Source: Hordeum vulgare subsp. vulgare (lineage: Eukaryota > Streptophyta > Magnoliopsida > Poales > Poaceae). From it: a stretch of 64,000 bases of DNA. The position numbers and the translations under genes are program-made. Where the stretch lies: assembly GCF_904849725.1 (NCBI RefSeq), contig NC_058522.1, forward strand, positions 236,505,084-236,569,083, in the 5' to 3' direction. Below the pieces are notes generated by a model that was not told the origin of the DNA, ran no database searches, and saw only the letters and a program-made list of their open reading frames with translations. Below, piece after piece: positions 10,799 to 24,185 of this stretch (positions are counted from its first letter, which is position 1; each line of letters opens with the position of its first letter).

Positions 10799-13700
10799 TG
10801 TCACACCCTGTGTTTGACTCTCCTAACTAAGTTAACTTATCTAAAAAATTAGGACCAATTAAAATTTTTGTGAGTGTTTATGATGCTTGATGTGATTGTT
10901 GCTTGCTTGCTTGTTGCTTGTGTGTGAGTCACAATGTTCCTGCTACCCTTAGACTCACCTCCTTGACCCAAGCCCTTGCCTAAGGATCCTGCCATCTGTA
11001 TAGGACCAGAATATTTTTTTACCAAATATTATTTTTACCAAATAGCTTTTATTTAATTTAAGCTTTCAAAAACCCGTGAGTTGGGATTTGTACTACAAGT
11101 CCTCAAATTAGGGAAGTTATTTTGCACCAAATATTTTATTTGAACCCCATTATCAAAATGGCTTCCTAAAACCACAAGATTATTATTTTAAAAGTTATTT
11201 TAATATTTTATTTAAATGCCTTTCCTTGAGGCCAAAAATGGTCCCTTATGAAGGAAAGTTATTTTTATTGCTTTCAAAATATTTGAGAAGATTTAGGGAA
11301 ACTCAGTGGACATATATATTCGATATATAAGAGTTTCAACACATGATCACGTTCAATATAATAGGCAAAAACCTTCAAAACCCTTCCTTGTCAATAAATC
11401 CCAGTAAATTTCTCAATAAATCCCAGTAATATTCTCAATAAATCCCAGCAAAATTCTAGCATGTCACACTTGTCATATGTGATGATCTTGCCTAGTTCAT
11501 CTTAATCAAAGTTAATTTGATTCAGTTAAATATTCCAAAACCCTATCTGTCCAAATCCAAATTTGAACAACTCCACATTGTCAAGTGTATCCAATTTTTC
11601 CCACATTTGGTGGGCATGTTCTGATACTCTAATAATGCATCCACACAAAGTAGTGCACCAAGGAGAATAGAAGAACCTTCCCCAAACCCCTCAAAACCTT
11701 CTTTGTTGATTTCTAACTTTTGGAAACTTTAAGTTATAAAGTTTCTCCAATTGATCCCAACTTTTTGGGCATGCTCTAATGCTCAAATAATTCCACCACA
11801 CCAAGTTGTGGGTTAGTGGGAATTGATTTTCATAGTTTTGTAAGCAGAAAGCCATTTGTGCCCATTTCATGGGTTTTTCAAGTCTACATTGGAAACTTTC
11901 TCCAGCAAATCCCAAATTTGGTGTCCAAGCTTATTTTCTCCTATTATGTTAGCTTGTTAAGTTTCATAGAAAATGGGCCCATTTGCTTGCCCAAGCATCC
12001 ATTAAACACCTTCTGCACATTTACCAAAATTGCTTATTTGACCCCTTCTTTGAGCTTAAATTTTTTACCACAGCTCTATCTAGTCCTGTTTTACCTCTAG
12101 TAAACTTTACATGGCCTCTGGTCAATTATTGGAGGGGACTCCACCTCTCCACCTGTCATTTTTACCTTGGCAACACTTATTTTACCCTCTTGCTATACTT
12201 CTGCTCATGCCAATGCCCCCACATCTTTCCAGAGCGTATCTAGTATGATAATGCATCGTTCCAAACCAAAATATGGCATGCTCATATGGGAAATATGAGC
12301 AGCCCTTCTGAAACTTTTTTTTTGCATAATTATTGCTCTGAACTACAAGTACTAGCTACACTCCTTCCCGTGAGTTGGAAGTTAGCACTATTGTAGTCCT
12401 TGCATAGTTAGCACTGCTAGACATGGTTTCACCCCAAGATTCCCCCACTCAAAACCACTTTTGCTAGCCCCAAGTTTGTTGTAGCAAACTTAATCAGTGA
12501 TGAAACCCAGCCTAATCAACCGATATGCAACCAAACTCCTAGGTCATCTTCCTAAATGTATGCCTTGCATGAAGGGCGTATTTGACTGGTCGTAAATCCA
12601 CTGTAGACATGCATTGTCCTGAAGACCACCTCCCTGGCATGCAGAAATGGTGCTCTGCACCTTGTCCCCTTGCTGGAGCTCGGGTCCGGCAGAGGCAGCG
12701 TGTCCCACTGAGCGTGGGCACTCCCCTTTCACCAGTCATACCCTCCCTAATGCCAAGAAGAGGCCAAGATAGCTCTGGCGCCCGTGCTCTCCCATGCGCG
12801 GAGCATCCTAGGTCCTCTTCTATGCCCCCTCTGTTTTAGCCGCTCCCTCGAGCCCTGCTACCTCTTTCCCGCTCCCCTCTCTTCCACGAAACCCCCAGAC
12901 CAGCCCAAGGCAGCCACTCAGCCCTCTCCTCTCCTCCACGGCCGAGATCCCTCTGTTGCGCTCCTCTTCGATTCGGCAACTCTGGTCTCCCTCTACCCCA
13001 TGAGCCTCACCAGAGCTTTCCCCCTGGATCACCGCAAGTCCATGTCGCGCCTCCTTCCTCTTGCTATGGCCGGGGCACCACCCTCGCGGTCACTGCCATC
13101 GACCTTCACCGCGGCTAGGGGCTGGCGCTCTCCGATGCCTTCCAGCAGGGGAAAGCAGCCCATGTGGCGTGGCTCCCTCCCCTGAGCTCGTAGGTCGGTG
13201 CGGTGTCGCCAGCCACCGTCATGGGGCGGGAGGTAGGGGATAACTCGACAGCCGGGGCCACCTGTTTAAGTGGAGGCGGCTGCGCGGGACTCCGCCTCTC
13301 CGTGGCTAAGGCATATTTGGCACAGTGCGCCTTTGGTGTCACCGTGGCCGCGCGGCTGGGCCGGCCCCGAGGCCTATCGAGTGCACTAGGGACAACTTAA
13401 CCCTCTGGTAAAGACCTTTTGTTTCTTTTTACCTTTATCAAAAAGTTCAAAAAACCATAGTTAATGCATGCTAACTCCAATTTGGCTAATTCAAATTTAT
13501 GTAGGTTCCTAAAATCCAGATCTATCCAAAGAGGTGCATTGCACATTTTTCCAAATAACTTTTATATAGTATAATATTCAAATGCACATTTGAATATTTC
13601 TAGCCCCACCTTGCTAAAATCCTAGGAGACTCAAATCAACTCCAAATGGAGTGATTCCAATTTCCAGAGACATATTAAATCATTATCTAATTTCGTAGCC

Positions 13701-15682
13701 TAGGTAAACTTTTTTATCTGCAATGTTTGTGTTGCATCGAATAAATAGCCCTTTTTGCTATTTAGTCCATATTAGAAAATCCATAGGAAATTCATACCAA
13801 CTCCAATTCCAGTGAAACCACTTCCTAAATGTTTCTAAATTCATGCTCTGTTAAATGCGTGCCTCCAATTATTTTTAGCAGAACGTTTTCTGTAGACTTA
13901 TTATAGGAACACATATTCCTCCTATCCTCCATTCAAAAATCTATGATGATCTAGATCTCTTAGAACAAGCTTCAGGTATTTTTCTTATGACTAGAAAGGT
14001 ACAAGAAAAATAAATCTATTTTGAGAGCACTTTTGTTTCTGCTTGCTGTGTGGCTTACTGTGGTTGTTTCCGACGATAGTTGACGTAATAGACGGAGTAC
14101 TCGGAGTTGGACCGGAAGACCTCGAAAACCATGAAGACCTATTAGAGCAAGGCAAGAAACCCTTTGACCATACATGATAAAATATTTTATGCATGCCATG
14201 TTGAACACTTTATTTCGATACATATGATCATGATTAATCGGTATACCCTCGGTACGGTGTTACCGATGGCTCCTCTGGAGCACTTGCATTTGAGCATGAC
14301 CTTACCCTCTATGAGGGTCACACCAATATAAAGTTGACAAGTAGATAGTAGTGCTACGCTTATGATGAGCATATGCATTGTGGTGGTAACACTAAAGTTA
14401 TATCATAGGTTTTTACGAAAACCCCGTCGGGTGCCTCTAATGCCCGAGGGTGATGGTGTTGAGCTGGATGAACACTTGAGAAAGAAGTGATGTATCGGAA
14501 AGGTTTTGTGTGAGTGGTTACGGAAATGGGATTAGATTTAAGATTTGTTGACCATCCCAACCTTACATGTGCGACCACGATACCCCTTTATGGGACGGGG
14601 TTGTGTTGATTACTCTGGTCATGCTAGCAAGGAGCCTGCATTACTAGTGGCGGGAGTGATATGGTCACTCTCGTGACGGGGTCGTCCCAGGTAGGGCGAC
14701 CATGCCATTTTTACATGTTTTGGGCAACCGTTGGTCCCTGCATGGATGATATGTTCTAGAGTTGGTGCTCGTAAGACATTCATCATGTGGGCTCGGTACC
14801 AATCGAGTGGACTCTTTGTCTAGTGTCGTCAAGGGAAAGCCATTGATCGGGTACTTACCTCAGGTATGTTATATACCGCGAGTCGTGGATGACACAGAAG
14901 TTTCTCGGATCTCATGGGTACAGCGTACAACCTCTGCAGAGTGTCAAACTATTCGAATAGCCATGTCCGTGATCAAGGATAGTTGGGTAATCTTTCTTAG
15001 ACTGCATCGAGTCGTTTCCGCATAAACCAAGTGTGCGTGTGTATAAAGGTGTTACATAAAAAAGTGATTAGTTGGTAAAGTTTGTTGACTTGAGATGGAG
15101 GATGAACGTGAGGTGTTCAGCCCTCATCAGATATGTTGATATTTGTAACCTGTTCTTATGATTACCATCTACCCTATGATGCATGAATATACCTACACTT
15201 GACCATGTTAGTACATTAAAAAAAACCTTCTTTCCGCAAAGGTCGCATACTTATGCTATATCATGTTTCATTATTGCCTTGTTCCACATCATGTGTTGCT
15301 TGCGATTACATTCAAAGTACTCATTGGCTTGCCACTGGTTATTTCATTGACCGGGTAAGATTGAGAAGGAGATGGTGAAGAGTACCATGGTGGTGTTCCT
15401 GTTAGCTAGGGCTCTTCCCAGTCGGAATACTGTAGGTTGAGGCTCATGGCATGGGTTCATGCTTTCGACCTATAATTCCGCTATTGGTCAAGTTTGGTGT
15501 GATTGGCCTTCATGGCCGTATCTATGTAAGACTTGACCATAATGGTCCTTATTTGTATCGGACGTTAATTATGGATGTAAGACTCTTGTTATTCAATATA
15601 TGTGTGTTCAGTGAGCATTGATCTCTGGGATCACTGTACACGTTCATTCGGTGATCTCGACTCGTAAGTTAGGGTCCCCACA
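10799..15682 (+). mobile_element. 5' LTR of a LARD-like retrotransposon (4,884 bp)
   Basis: Starts TGTCACACCCTG and ends GGTCCCCACA, followed at 15687 by a primer-binding site. The partner LTR starts at 19494 with the same first 26 bases. AT-rich outer parts surround a GC-rich block (12540-13400), as in the solo LTR at 38406. LTRs of 4-5 kb around a non-coding 3.5-4 kb interior are the hallmark of LARDs such as Sukkula in Triticeae. The 5 bases before it (tcagt, 10794-10798) are the candidate TSD. Open frames inside, for example 12784-13185, are not known proteins. Confidence 0.88.
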
Positions 15683-15686
15683 GAGC

Positions 15687-15699
15687 TGGTACGAGAGCC
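15687..15699 (+). other. Primer-binding site (initiator tRNA-Met type)
   Basis: TGGTACGAGAGCC starts 4 nt after the LTR end. The expected tRNA-iMet complement is TGGTATCAGAGCC, so there are two mismatches. Confidence 0.75.
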
Positions 15700-18600
15700 A
15701 TCGTGACTGTAGGAAACCCTTAGTTAGCACAGACTGTAGTTACGAGAAAGCTGTTTTTCCAGACCCTTCAAAAGTACTTGCAAACGTGTATATTTCTCAC
15801 CTCTCCTAAATCTTCAAAGAAAGCGAAGGTTCTACCTTAGCACTTCCACCCTTATTCTCTTGACACTCCTTGTCTACTTTTTCAAAACTTGTAAATGGTC
15901 GCTAGCACCCTTGTGCCCTCTGATCCCCGGATTACTTACCCTCCTCGCGGGTAACTTGGAAGGAAGCAACCTTTCCGAGCGATCACCCACGTACTTGGAA
16001 GACAAGGATGGCAACGCTACGTAGAAATACCTCCATGAGGAATGAGGACATCGAAACCCAGAAGATGGAGACACCTCGACACTGTTCCGGATTGATGCAA
16101 CCTACACCTACGATAACCAGGACATGAGATATGCAAGACCATGACATGCATTCCTGATAAAGCAACCCTGTCATTATCAATGTTGTGCCGACCACCACCG
16201 GTGGATGAGAACCTCGCCATTTGGTCCGCCTCACCTTAGTGAGTAGGAAAAAGGTTCTCTTCATCCCCCTCTCTAGGTGTTGATATTGTGATAAGTGTGA
16301 CTGACATGTCGAAACTCTATCATGCCTTTCTGATGTCATTGCATAAAGTTTGTCCACTTGGAACTCTCGGCGCCTTGGAAGGCAAGAAGACAATGGCAAG
16401 ATTATAAAGACAACAGAAGACCCTATCAACGACAGCCAAGAGGAACCACCCTCGCCGGTAGCTCACCAGACGATAAGTCATTAAGAATTCTTTTAAGCTC
16501 AACCCGAGTCATTTCGGCAAACAACAACAAGAGACATGGGAACACCATGAGAAGACCCAAAAGACTGAGCGGACCCTCTTCGGGACACGAAGCAAGCACA
16601 CCCGTTGAGTCCAAGAACCCCTAGGGTAGGATGAGTGGTGAATCTCCTATATGAAGTCGAGTCCATGAAATGGTTCGTATGGGACCATGTTCTCTGTTGC
16701 TTGTTTTGTTTGATTGTGCTTTGATATAAGTCGCGCTTTTGCCTCGGGCAGCAAGTACACGATTATATCACCAGTCTTGTCTCAATTTTTGAATTGACTT
16801 TCGTTACTCGCTTGATTGCACCGCACTATAACACCCCTTAGGCATTCCCCTCTGTGTTGCTATTGTCTCTCTCACCCTTCTCGACAACTGGAGACCAGCG
16901 AGACAAGCTGCACCAAGGATCCACTTCGACGGACGGCTGACACTGAAGACTCCGACTACAGCATATTCCACCAGACGCAACCCCATAGCATTATGTTCCC
17001 CCTCAGGATTGGAAGACCCTCCCTAGACCAAACTAACATCACGAGCTTCCTCAGCTCAAATCCTGACCACATGTCTGATACACGAATTTGCCAGAGCACC
17101 CGTTGAGCACCAGTAACCCACGCTTAGCACTGGGTTCTTTATGGAACGAGTGATTAAAATGAACATGTATCCTTCATTCTTAAAGCTAGCGCCAAAACCC
17201 GTATGCCATAGGAAGGTTCGTTCTGGGTAAATGATTTGTAGGCTATGAGCTGTTGTGATGATAATAGGACTCGACGATATAGCTAGACTATCTTGGTGGG
17301 TCGTACGACCTGTGTGAAAGTAGGTGAACTTGGCGGAACAAGTTGATAAAGCAGCATAACCTACATATTCTTGGGGTAAGTTTGGATTCAGTACGACAAT
17401 TATGCGCGACCTAAAATCTTGGTGATATAATGAATTGGCTTTATCGATTAGTAGTCATGGTTTGAGGATGTTACCATAATGACTTCGAGTAACGAATAAG
17501 AGTGCTTATTGTACTTGAGTTTCGGGTTTAAATAGGTAACCTTAATGGAGTATAAATGATGTATGAGGCCACATGGTTCGGAGTAAATTGGATTTAGCCC
17601 GATGATCTCGATCATGATACCATGTTTCTCGGTGGATAACGAGTAGAAGTATTTGGAGTCGTCGAAATGATTTATGCACCTATATAAGCTTAGCCTTGGA
17701 GATTAGTTGGCCATGATATTGGAAGTTGGTGGATACACTTTGGCGTAGTCCTTGCAACAATATGTGAATTATGAGGACACTAAGTGATCGGGTCGAACCC
17801 CATCGATATCGGATTGTAGGAGTGATGAGTCCAATGGTGATCAATAGGATAGGTGGACCACGTGATTGGATTCGTAGGAAGGAAACCGGACATTAGATTA
17901 GTATACTATGTGTTTGCTTAATATAGGAATGTAGTACCCTATCCATTGGATGATCTAGCTAAGCACTTGGATTGTGGTGTCTTAATTTAACTTAGAAGCT
18001 TGTATGCTTTCCCGAGGATTTTTACATAGGGATGCATGTGCAACTTAGTTATAGTATACCTATGAGATTTAGGTTAAGGTCTTCCCTCAGACCCCGGAGT
18101 TGACTAGCATCAGTGATGTGGAGTTAACCTGTGTGAGATGATATTTTCAATGATATAGGGTGATATTGGCCGGACATAGAGGTTAGACTATTGTCCCCCG
18201 AGGAAGGTGCTTAGGGATAAGATGATAGATGTTCACACACATCCTAAGTTCCTTGAAACCCCAAAGCTTCACCGAGCCATAAGATGGTCAGATTACGACC
18301 ATAGGAAACGGCTCTAAGTCGTTGGAATATGGCTAGTACTCCGCCCTGAACGCCACCCATCATGTCTATGGAAAACATGGGCGCGAGGTACCACATCATG
18401 TTGGACCACAAACCCCTCGGCCAGTGACCGCCCATAGCGAGTTCCCGCTCTCCTCACCCGTCTCATGAGCACTGTGCTTATGTGATGCTTGGGGAGGTGT
18501 GTTGTCATCCTCAGGGATGACATGCTTATTCACCCAACAGGAGGAAGAGCACCTTAGTCCCATTTGGATGATCCCCAGGAACGACGATCGCATGCCCCTC

Positions 18601-19479
18601 GAGAGTAAGGTGTTATCTCGAGAATGTGGCTTCTCGAAGCAATCCCCAAGTAGCAGAAGTCAACCCTATCCGAGAGAGGCGAAAAAGCGTAATGGTTGGG
18701 AGACCATGACGAAGTAGAAGAAGTAGTAGAAGTGAACCACCGCTCCTGCGCCGGCTACATAAACTACGTCAAGAAGCATCGTCGACTAAGACGATGAAGC
18801 CGTTGGACAGCGACAGAAGTCAGAGAGCCTCTTCTTGGTCCAAATCAAGGACAAGAGTCCTAATTAGACCATGTGAAAACCTGCTAAAGGTGATTCACCC
18901 TCTTGCCGAGCCCCAGAACCCCTCTCGAACCTTCCGAGATGGAAGAACCCGTTATGAACATTCAGTCTTATAACTTAGACTCATGGGAGAGACCCAACCC
19001 AGACCCTTTCACGAGAAGCCTTCGAAGATCCACTGCAACACCCTCGAGGATGAAGACCACCTACGACCATAGCTCTCCTGCCTTAAGGGAGTCAAGGACT
19101 TCCCCGTCAGCAAGGAGCTACGCGAAGACCTTGACCCTTATGTTCTAACATGAGACATCTAGATGTCACTAACCGACATGAGCAGCCCCAGGACCAGCAC
19201 CCACACACGCTACCTTGCCACGTATTCCGACCTCGATGTACACGTGCAAGCGAGAACCCTACGGGGACTTAGTTCACCAAGCACTTGACCCTCACTCAAG
19301 CCTAACTTATTGCTAGAACCCGCTCACGGTCGAGCAAAGACGTGCGGAGCATTCGAAGTTGTATCATCAAGCACCTCAAGACCCACAACAGCAACATGGG
19401 GACGTGAAGACTGTCTCCAACTTAAAATTCAGTATCTCTCCAACGCCTAGCCTAGAAATCTCGAGGACGACATTTTCTT

Positions 19480-19491
19480 AAGGGGGTAAGG
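19480..19491 (+). other. Polypurine tract of the LARD-like element
   Basis: AAGGGGGTAAGG, 2 nt before the 3' LTR, where plus-strand DNA synthesis would be primed. One T interrupts the purines. Confidence 0.7.
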
Positions 19492-19493
19492 TC

Positions 19494-22400
19494 TGTCACA
19501 CCCTGTGTTTGACTCTCCTGACTAAGTTAACTTATCTAAAAAATTAGACAAATTAAAAATTTTGTGAGTGTTTTTATGCTTGATGTGATTGTTGCTTGCT
19601 TGCTTGTTGCTTGTGTGTGAGTCACACTGTTCATGCTACCCTTAGACTCACCTCCCACACCCAAACCCTTGCCTAAGGATCATGCCATGTGTATAGGACC
19701 AGAAACTATTTTTACCAAATATTATTTTTACCAAAAATCTTTTATTTAATTTAAGCTTTCAGAAACCCGTGAGTTGGGATTTGTACTACAAGCCCTCAAA
19801 TTAGGGAAGTTATTTTGCACCAAATATTTTATTTAAAACCCATTATCAAAATAGCTTCCCAAAACCACAAGATTATTATTTAAAAGTTATTTTAATATTT
19901 TATTTAAATGCCTTTCCTTGAGGCTAGAAATGGTCCCTTATCAAGGAAAGTTATTTTTATTGCATTCAAAATATTTGAGAAAATTTAGGGAAACTAAGTG
20001 GACATATATTTTCCATATATAAGAGTTTCAACACATGGTCATGTTCAAAATAATAGGCAAAACCCTTCAAAACCATTCCTTCCTATTTCAAGCTTTTGGA
20101 ATATTTATATAACAAATATTCTCAATAAATCCTAGTAAAATTCTAGAATGTCACACTTGTCATATGTGATGATCTTGTCTAGTTTCATCTCAATCCATGT
20201 TAATTTGATTTGGCTAAATATTCCAAAACCCTATCTGTCCAGATCCAAATTTGAACAACTCTACATTGTCAAGTGTCTCCAATTGTTCCCACATTTGGTG
20301 GGCATGTTCTGATACTCTAATAATGCATCCACACCAAGTGGTGCACCAAGGAGAATAGAAAACCTCCCCAAACCTTCAAAACCTTCTTTGTTGATTTCTA
20401 ACTTTGTGAAACTTTACATTATAAAGTTTCTCCAATTGATCCCAAACTTTTTGGGAATTCTCTAATGCTCAAATAATTTCACCACGCCAAGTTGTGGATT
20501 AGTGGGAATTGATTTTCATAGTTTTGTAAGCACAAAGACATTTCTGCCCATTTCATGGGTTTTTCAAGTCTACATTGGAAACTTTCTCCAACAAATCCCA
20601 AATTTGGTGTCCAAGCTTATTTTCACCTATTATGTTATCCTGTTAAGTTCCATAGCAAATGGAGTCCATTTGCTAGCCCTAGCATCCAACAAACACCTTC
20701 TGCACATTTACCAAAATTGCTTCTTTGACCCCTTCCTCTAATTTCCTTGAGCTTAAATTTTTACCACAGCTCTATCTAGTCCCCTTTTACCTCCAGTAAC
20801 ATTTCCATGGCCTCTGGTCAATTATTGGAGGGTGACTCCACCTCTCCACCTCTCATTTTTAACTTGGCAACACTTATTTTACTCTCTTGCTATACTTTTC
20901 CTCATGCCAATGCCCCACATCTTTCCGGAGCGTCTCTACTATGATAATGCATCATTCCAAACTAAAATATGGCATGGTCATGTGGGAAATGTGAGCAGCC
21001 CTTCTGAAACTTGTTTTTTGGCAGAATTATGGCTTTGAACTGCAATTACTAGCTACACTCCTTCCCCTGAGCTGGAAGTTAGCAGTATTGTAGTCCTTGC
21101 ATAGTTAGCACTGCTAGACATGGTTTCACCCCAAGATTCCCCCACTGGAAACCACTTTTGCTAGCCCCAAGTTTGTTGTAGAAAATTTAATCAGTGATGA
21201 CACCCAGCCTAATCAGCCCCATATGCAACCAAACTCCTAAGTGGTCTTCCTAAATGCATGCCTTGCATGAAGGGCATCTTTGACTGGTCGTAAATCCATT
21301 GTAGACAGGCATGGCCGTGGTGACCACCTCCCTGGCATGAAGAGACGATGGTCTGCACCTTGTCCCCTTGCTGTAGCTCGGGTCCGGTAGAGGCAGCTTG
21401 TCTCACAGAGCCTAGGCACTCCCCTTTGACCATTCATGCCCTCCCCGACGCCAGGAAGAGGCCAAGATGGCTCTGGCGCGCGTGCTCTCCCATACCCGGA
21501 GCATCCGAGGTCCTCTTTGGTGCCCCCTCCGTTTTAGCCGCTCCCTCGATCCCTTCTACCTCTTTCCCACTCACCTCTCTTCCACGAAACCCGCAGACCA
21601 GACCAAGGCAGCCACTGAGCCCTCTCCTCTCCTCCATGGCCGAAACTCCTCCGTCGGGCTCCTGTGCGATTTGGCCACTCTGGTCTCCCTCTACCCCGTG
21701 AGCCTCACGAGAGCTTTCCCCGTGCATCACTGCAAGTCCACGTCGTGCCCCCTTCCTCGAGCTATGATTGAGGCACCACCCTCATGGTCGCTGTCGTCCA
21801 CCTCCAGCGCGGCCAGGGGTCGGTGCTCTCCTGTGCCTTCCAACAGGGGAAAGCAGCCAAGGTGGGTGTGGCTCCCTCCCTCGAGCTCGTAGGTGGCCGT
21901 GGCGCCACCAGCCATCGTCGGAGCCACTAGGGCAGGCGCCGGCTAGGGCCCTATCTTGCTCTCCCCAACTCCTCCGTCGTGGGGAGGGAGGTAGGGGATG
22001 ACCCAACGACCGGGCCCACGTGTAAGTGAGCCATAGGCCGGGGCCACCTGTTTAAGTGGAGGCTCCCGAGCGGAACTCTGCCTCCCCGTGGCTAAGGCGT
22101 ATTTGGCGTAGTGCGCCTTCAGTGTCACCGTGGCCGCGTGGCTGGGCCCAAGGCCTATCTAGTGCAACTTAACCCTCTACTAAAGACCTTTTGTTTCTTT
22201 TTACCTTTATCAGATGTATCGAAAGAGGTGCATTGCACATTTTTTTAAATAACTTTTGTATAGTAATAATATTCAAATGCATATTTGAATATTTCTATCC
22301 CCACCTTGCAAAATTCCTAGGAGACTCAAATCATCTCCAAATGGATTGATTCCAATTTCCACAGACATATTAAATCATTCTCTAATTTCCTAGCCTAGGT

Positions 22401-22560
22401 GAACATTTTTATTTGCAATGTTTCTGTTGCATCAAATAAATAGCCCTTTTTGTTGTTTTTTCCATACTAGAAAATCCATAGGAAATTTAAACCAACTCCA
22501 ATTCCAGTGGAACCACTTCCTAAATGTTTCTAAATTCATGTTGTGTTAAATGAGTGCCTC
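19494..22560 (+). mobile_element. 3' LTR of the LARD-like element, first segment
   Basis: Begins TGTCACACCCTG and follows 10799-13866 in order, with scattered substitutions and small indels. It is cut at 22560 by the Tat-type element, whose TSD gcctc occupies 22556-22560. The GC-rich block (21240-22160) corresponds to 12540-13400. Confidence 0.88.
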
Positions 22561-23639
22561 TGTCGGTGAATACTCACAACATATGCCATAGGTAGGCTAA
22601 AGTCGGTGAGAACCGAAGGGACAACGGAGGGCGTTGGGGACGCGGTTGGTACAAGCATGGAACGCACGATGTACCCACGTTCAGGGCTCTCCGTAGAGGT
22701 AGGACCCCTAGTCCTCCCGGAGTGTATGATGTATATGGATGGATTACATGGTTGCTCCGGGAGCTGTGTTGAGGAGGAAGAAGAGGGGAGTAGCCGGCTC
22801 GTCTCTGCCTCTCCCTATGTGGTTGGTGGGTGTGAAGTGTTGTTCGACCGACCCTCTGCATGGAGGGTGACCGGGGGCTTTTATAGACGATCCCACTGGC
22901 ATACAATATGGATAAAGGGTACAAGAGTGGGACCCGGTTGGCAGCCTCGCCGGCTGGCCATGGAGCCCACGAGGGTCTTGTCTTGTCGCTTGAGGGGCCC
23001 GCCGGCTGCATGGTCTCGTCTAGCAGTGAGACCCGCCGGCTAGCCAATGAAGCTCTCGTGTAAGGTTGACGCCGAGCACGCGTTGTACGTCCGGCGTCGT
23101 CCAGCGAGATTCGTCATGGGCAGATAGTACGACCGCCTCCACTGTTCCCCACGCTGAGTGCAGTAATGGAGTGGGAGTTTGACGGTCCGATACTATGCTA
23201 GATGACGGATCAGAGCCGGGGTAGGTCAGCGGCGTGGCCGCCGACGCTCGTGCCTGCCGGGCACTACGATCCAGTACCTTTGCTCATGCGTAGCTATCTT
23301 TAATCATAGGGTCTCGTCATGACCTACGATCTGATGTTACTTGAGATCCCCATGCGGCTAGCCTGCTTGGCTAGCCGGCTTGGGCACGGCCGCCTCATTC
23401 CTAGCCGGTTGGCTTGGACAAGACAGTCAGGAAGAGGTAGCCGTCTCGACTCTAGCCAGTAGGGGTTGTCTGGCCGGCCAGAGAGTTGGCCGCCTCGTCC
23501 TCCAGCCAGCAGGTGCAGCCTAGCCGACAAGAAGACTTGGGCCTTGGGAAATGGTACTTGGTCATATCCTTTGGGCAGGAAATGAAGGAGCAGGCTCGAT
23601 GAGCCTACCCCGGGGTTATCCCCCCAACAATAGTCACCG
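22561..23639 (-). mobile_element. 3' LTR of the Tat-type element
   Basis: Plus-strand reading TGTCGGTGAATACTC to CCCCCCAACA. It matches the right LTR along its length with scattered differences, including the terminal CGACA/CAACA change. A TATAAAA box on the minus strand lies at 22879-22885. Confidence 0.9.
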
Positions 23640-24185
23640 AAGCTGGAAAGGCCCGCCGTCTGCGGACGGGCGGCCTCGCCGGCTTGATATTTTGTCTTGG
23701 TATTCCTGCCGCCATCCGCGGCAGGGGACGCCGGCTCCGAAGCCTATTGGCTTCTAAGTGACGCCTCGGCTTCGTCGTAGGTCGCTCAGCACACGCCACG
23801 TGCCAGGCCCCGCCTAACGTAATGATGGTGATTACTGGTGACGGGACCGGTCATGGGCCCTGGGTCCCGCCACGATGACCCCTCGGCTTCCGCACGAGAG
23901 ATCCTCTGCGGATTTACTCTGCGACGGTTGGGCTTAGGGAAGCGCCACCGCCCGTAATACATGGGGTTAGTGGGGTTCCACGCGCACCGGATCCCCTCCC
24001 CATGATGCTTTTTGGGATTTAAATAGGATGTGGGGGGTCCGAGGAGGCCATTCGCCCCCCTTCTCGCCCCGCATCAACGCCCTCTTCCTCCCTGAGACCA
24101 GAGAGAAAGAGCATGTCCTCTTCGTCTTCTTCATCTCTCTCGTCGTCGAGCCACCAGCCCTTTCGAGCTCTAGCCGCCCGCAGCC
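23640..24185. other. Spacer between 3' LTR and antisense gene, with candidate promoter
   Basis: GC-rich non-coding DNA upstream of the antisense gene. It holds a TATA-like TTTAAATA (24018-24025), about 160 bp before the presumed ATG at 24186. No purine tract for LTR priming is visible next to 23639. Confidence 0.5.
24018..24025 (+). promoter_or_regulatory. TATA-like box for the antisense gene
   Basis: TTTAAATA in the context gggatttaaatagg. It is plus-oriented, like the gene that starts at 24186 and opposite to the retrotransposon. Confidence 0.4.

Larger units (their letters stand above)
15683..19493 (+). mobile_element. Non-coding interior of the LARD-like element
   Basis: 3.8 kb between PBS and PPT. 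In all frames I find only short open stretches, and no gag zinc knuckle, protease triad, YVDD box or integrase DDE pattern. The longest open frame (16429-15983, minus) has no recognisable domain. The size and lack of coding capacity match the LARD class, whose mobility would depend on proteins of autonomous relatives. Decay of a once-coding interior cannot be excluded. Confidence 0.75.

Noticed and set aside
12784..13185. Open frame in the GC-rich block of the LARD LTR, with a similar frame at 21467-21892
   Set aside because: The two LTRs were identical at insertion, so shared frames are expected. Composition (Pro, Ser, Leu rich) follows GC content and no domain is seen.
22606..23043. Open frames shared by both Tat LTRs (also 35513-35974)
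   Set aside because: They lie wholly in LTR sequence and are shared only because the LTRs are copies. They oppose the element transcript and have no known domain.
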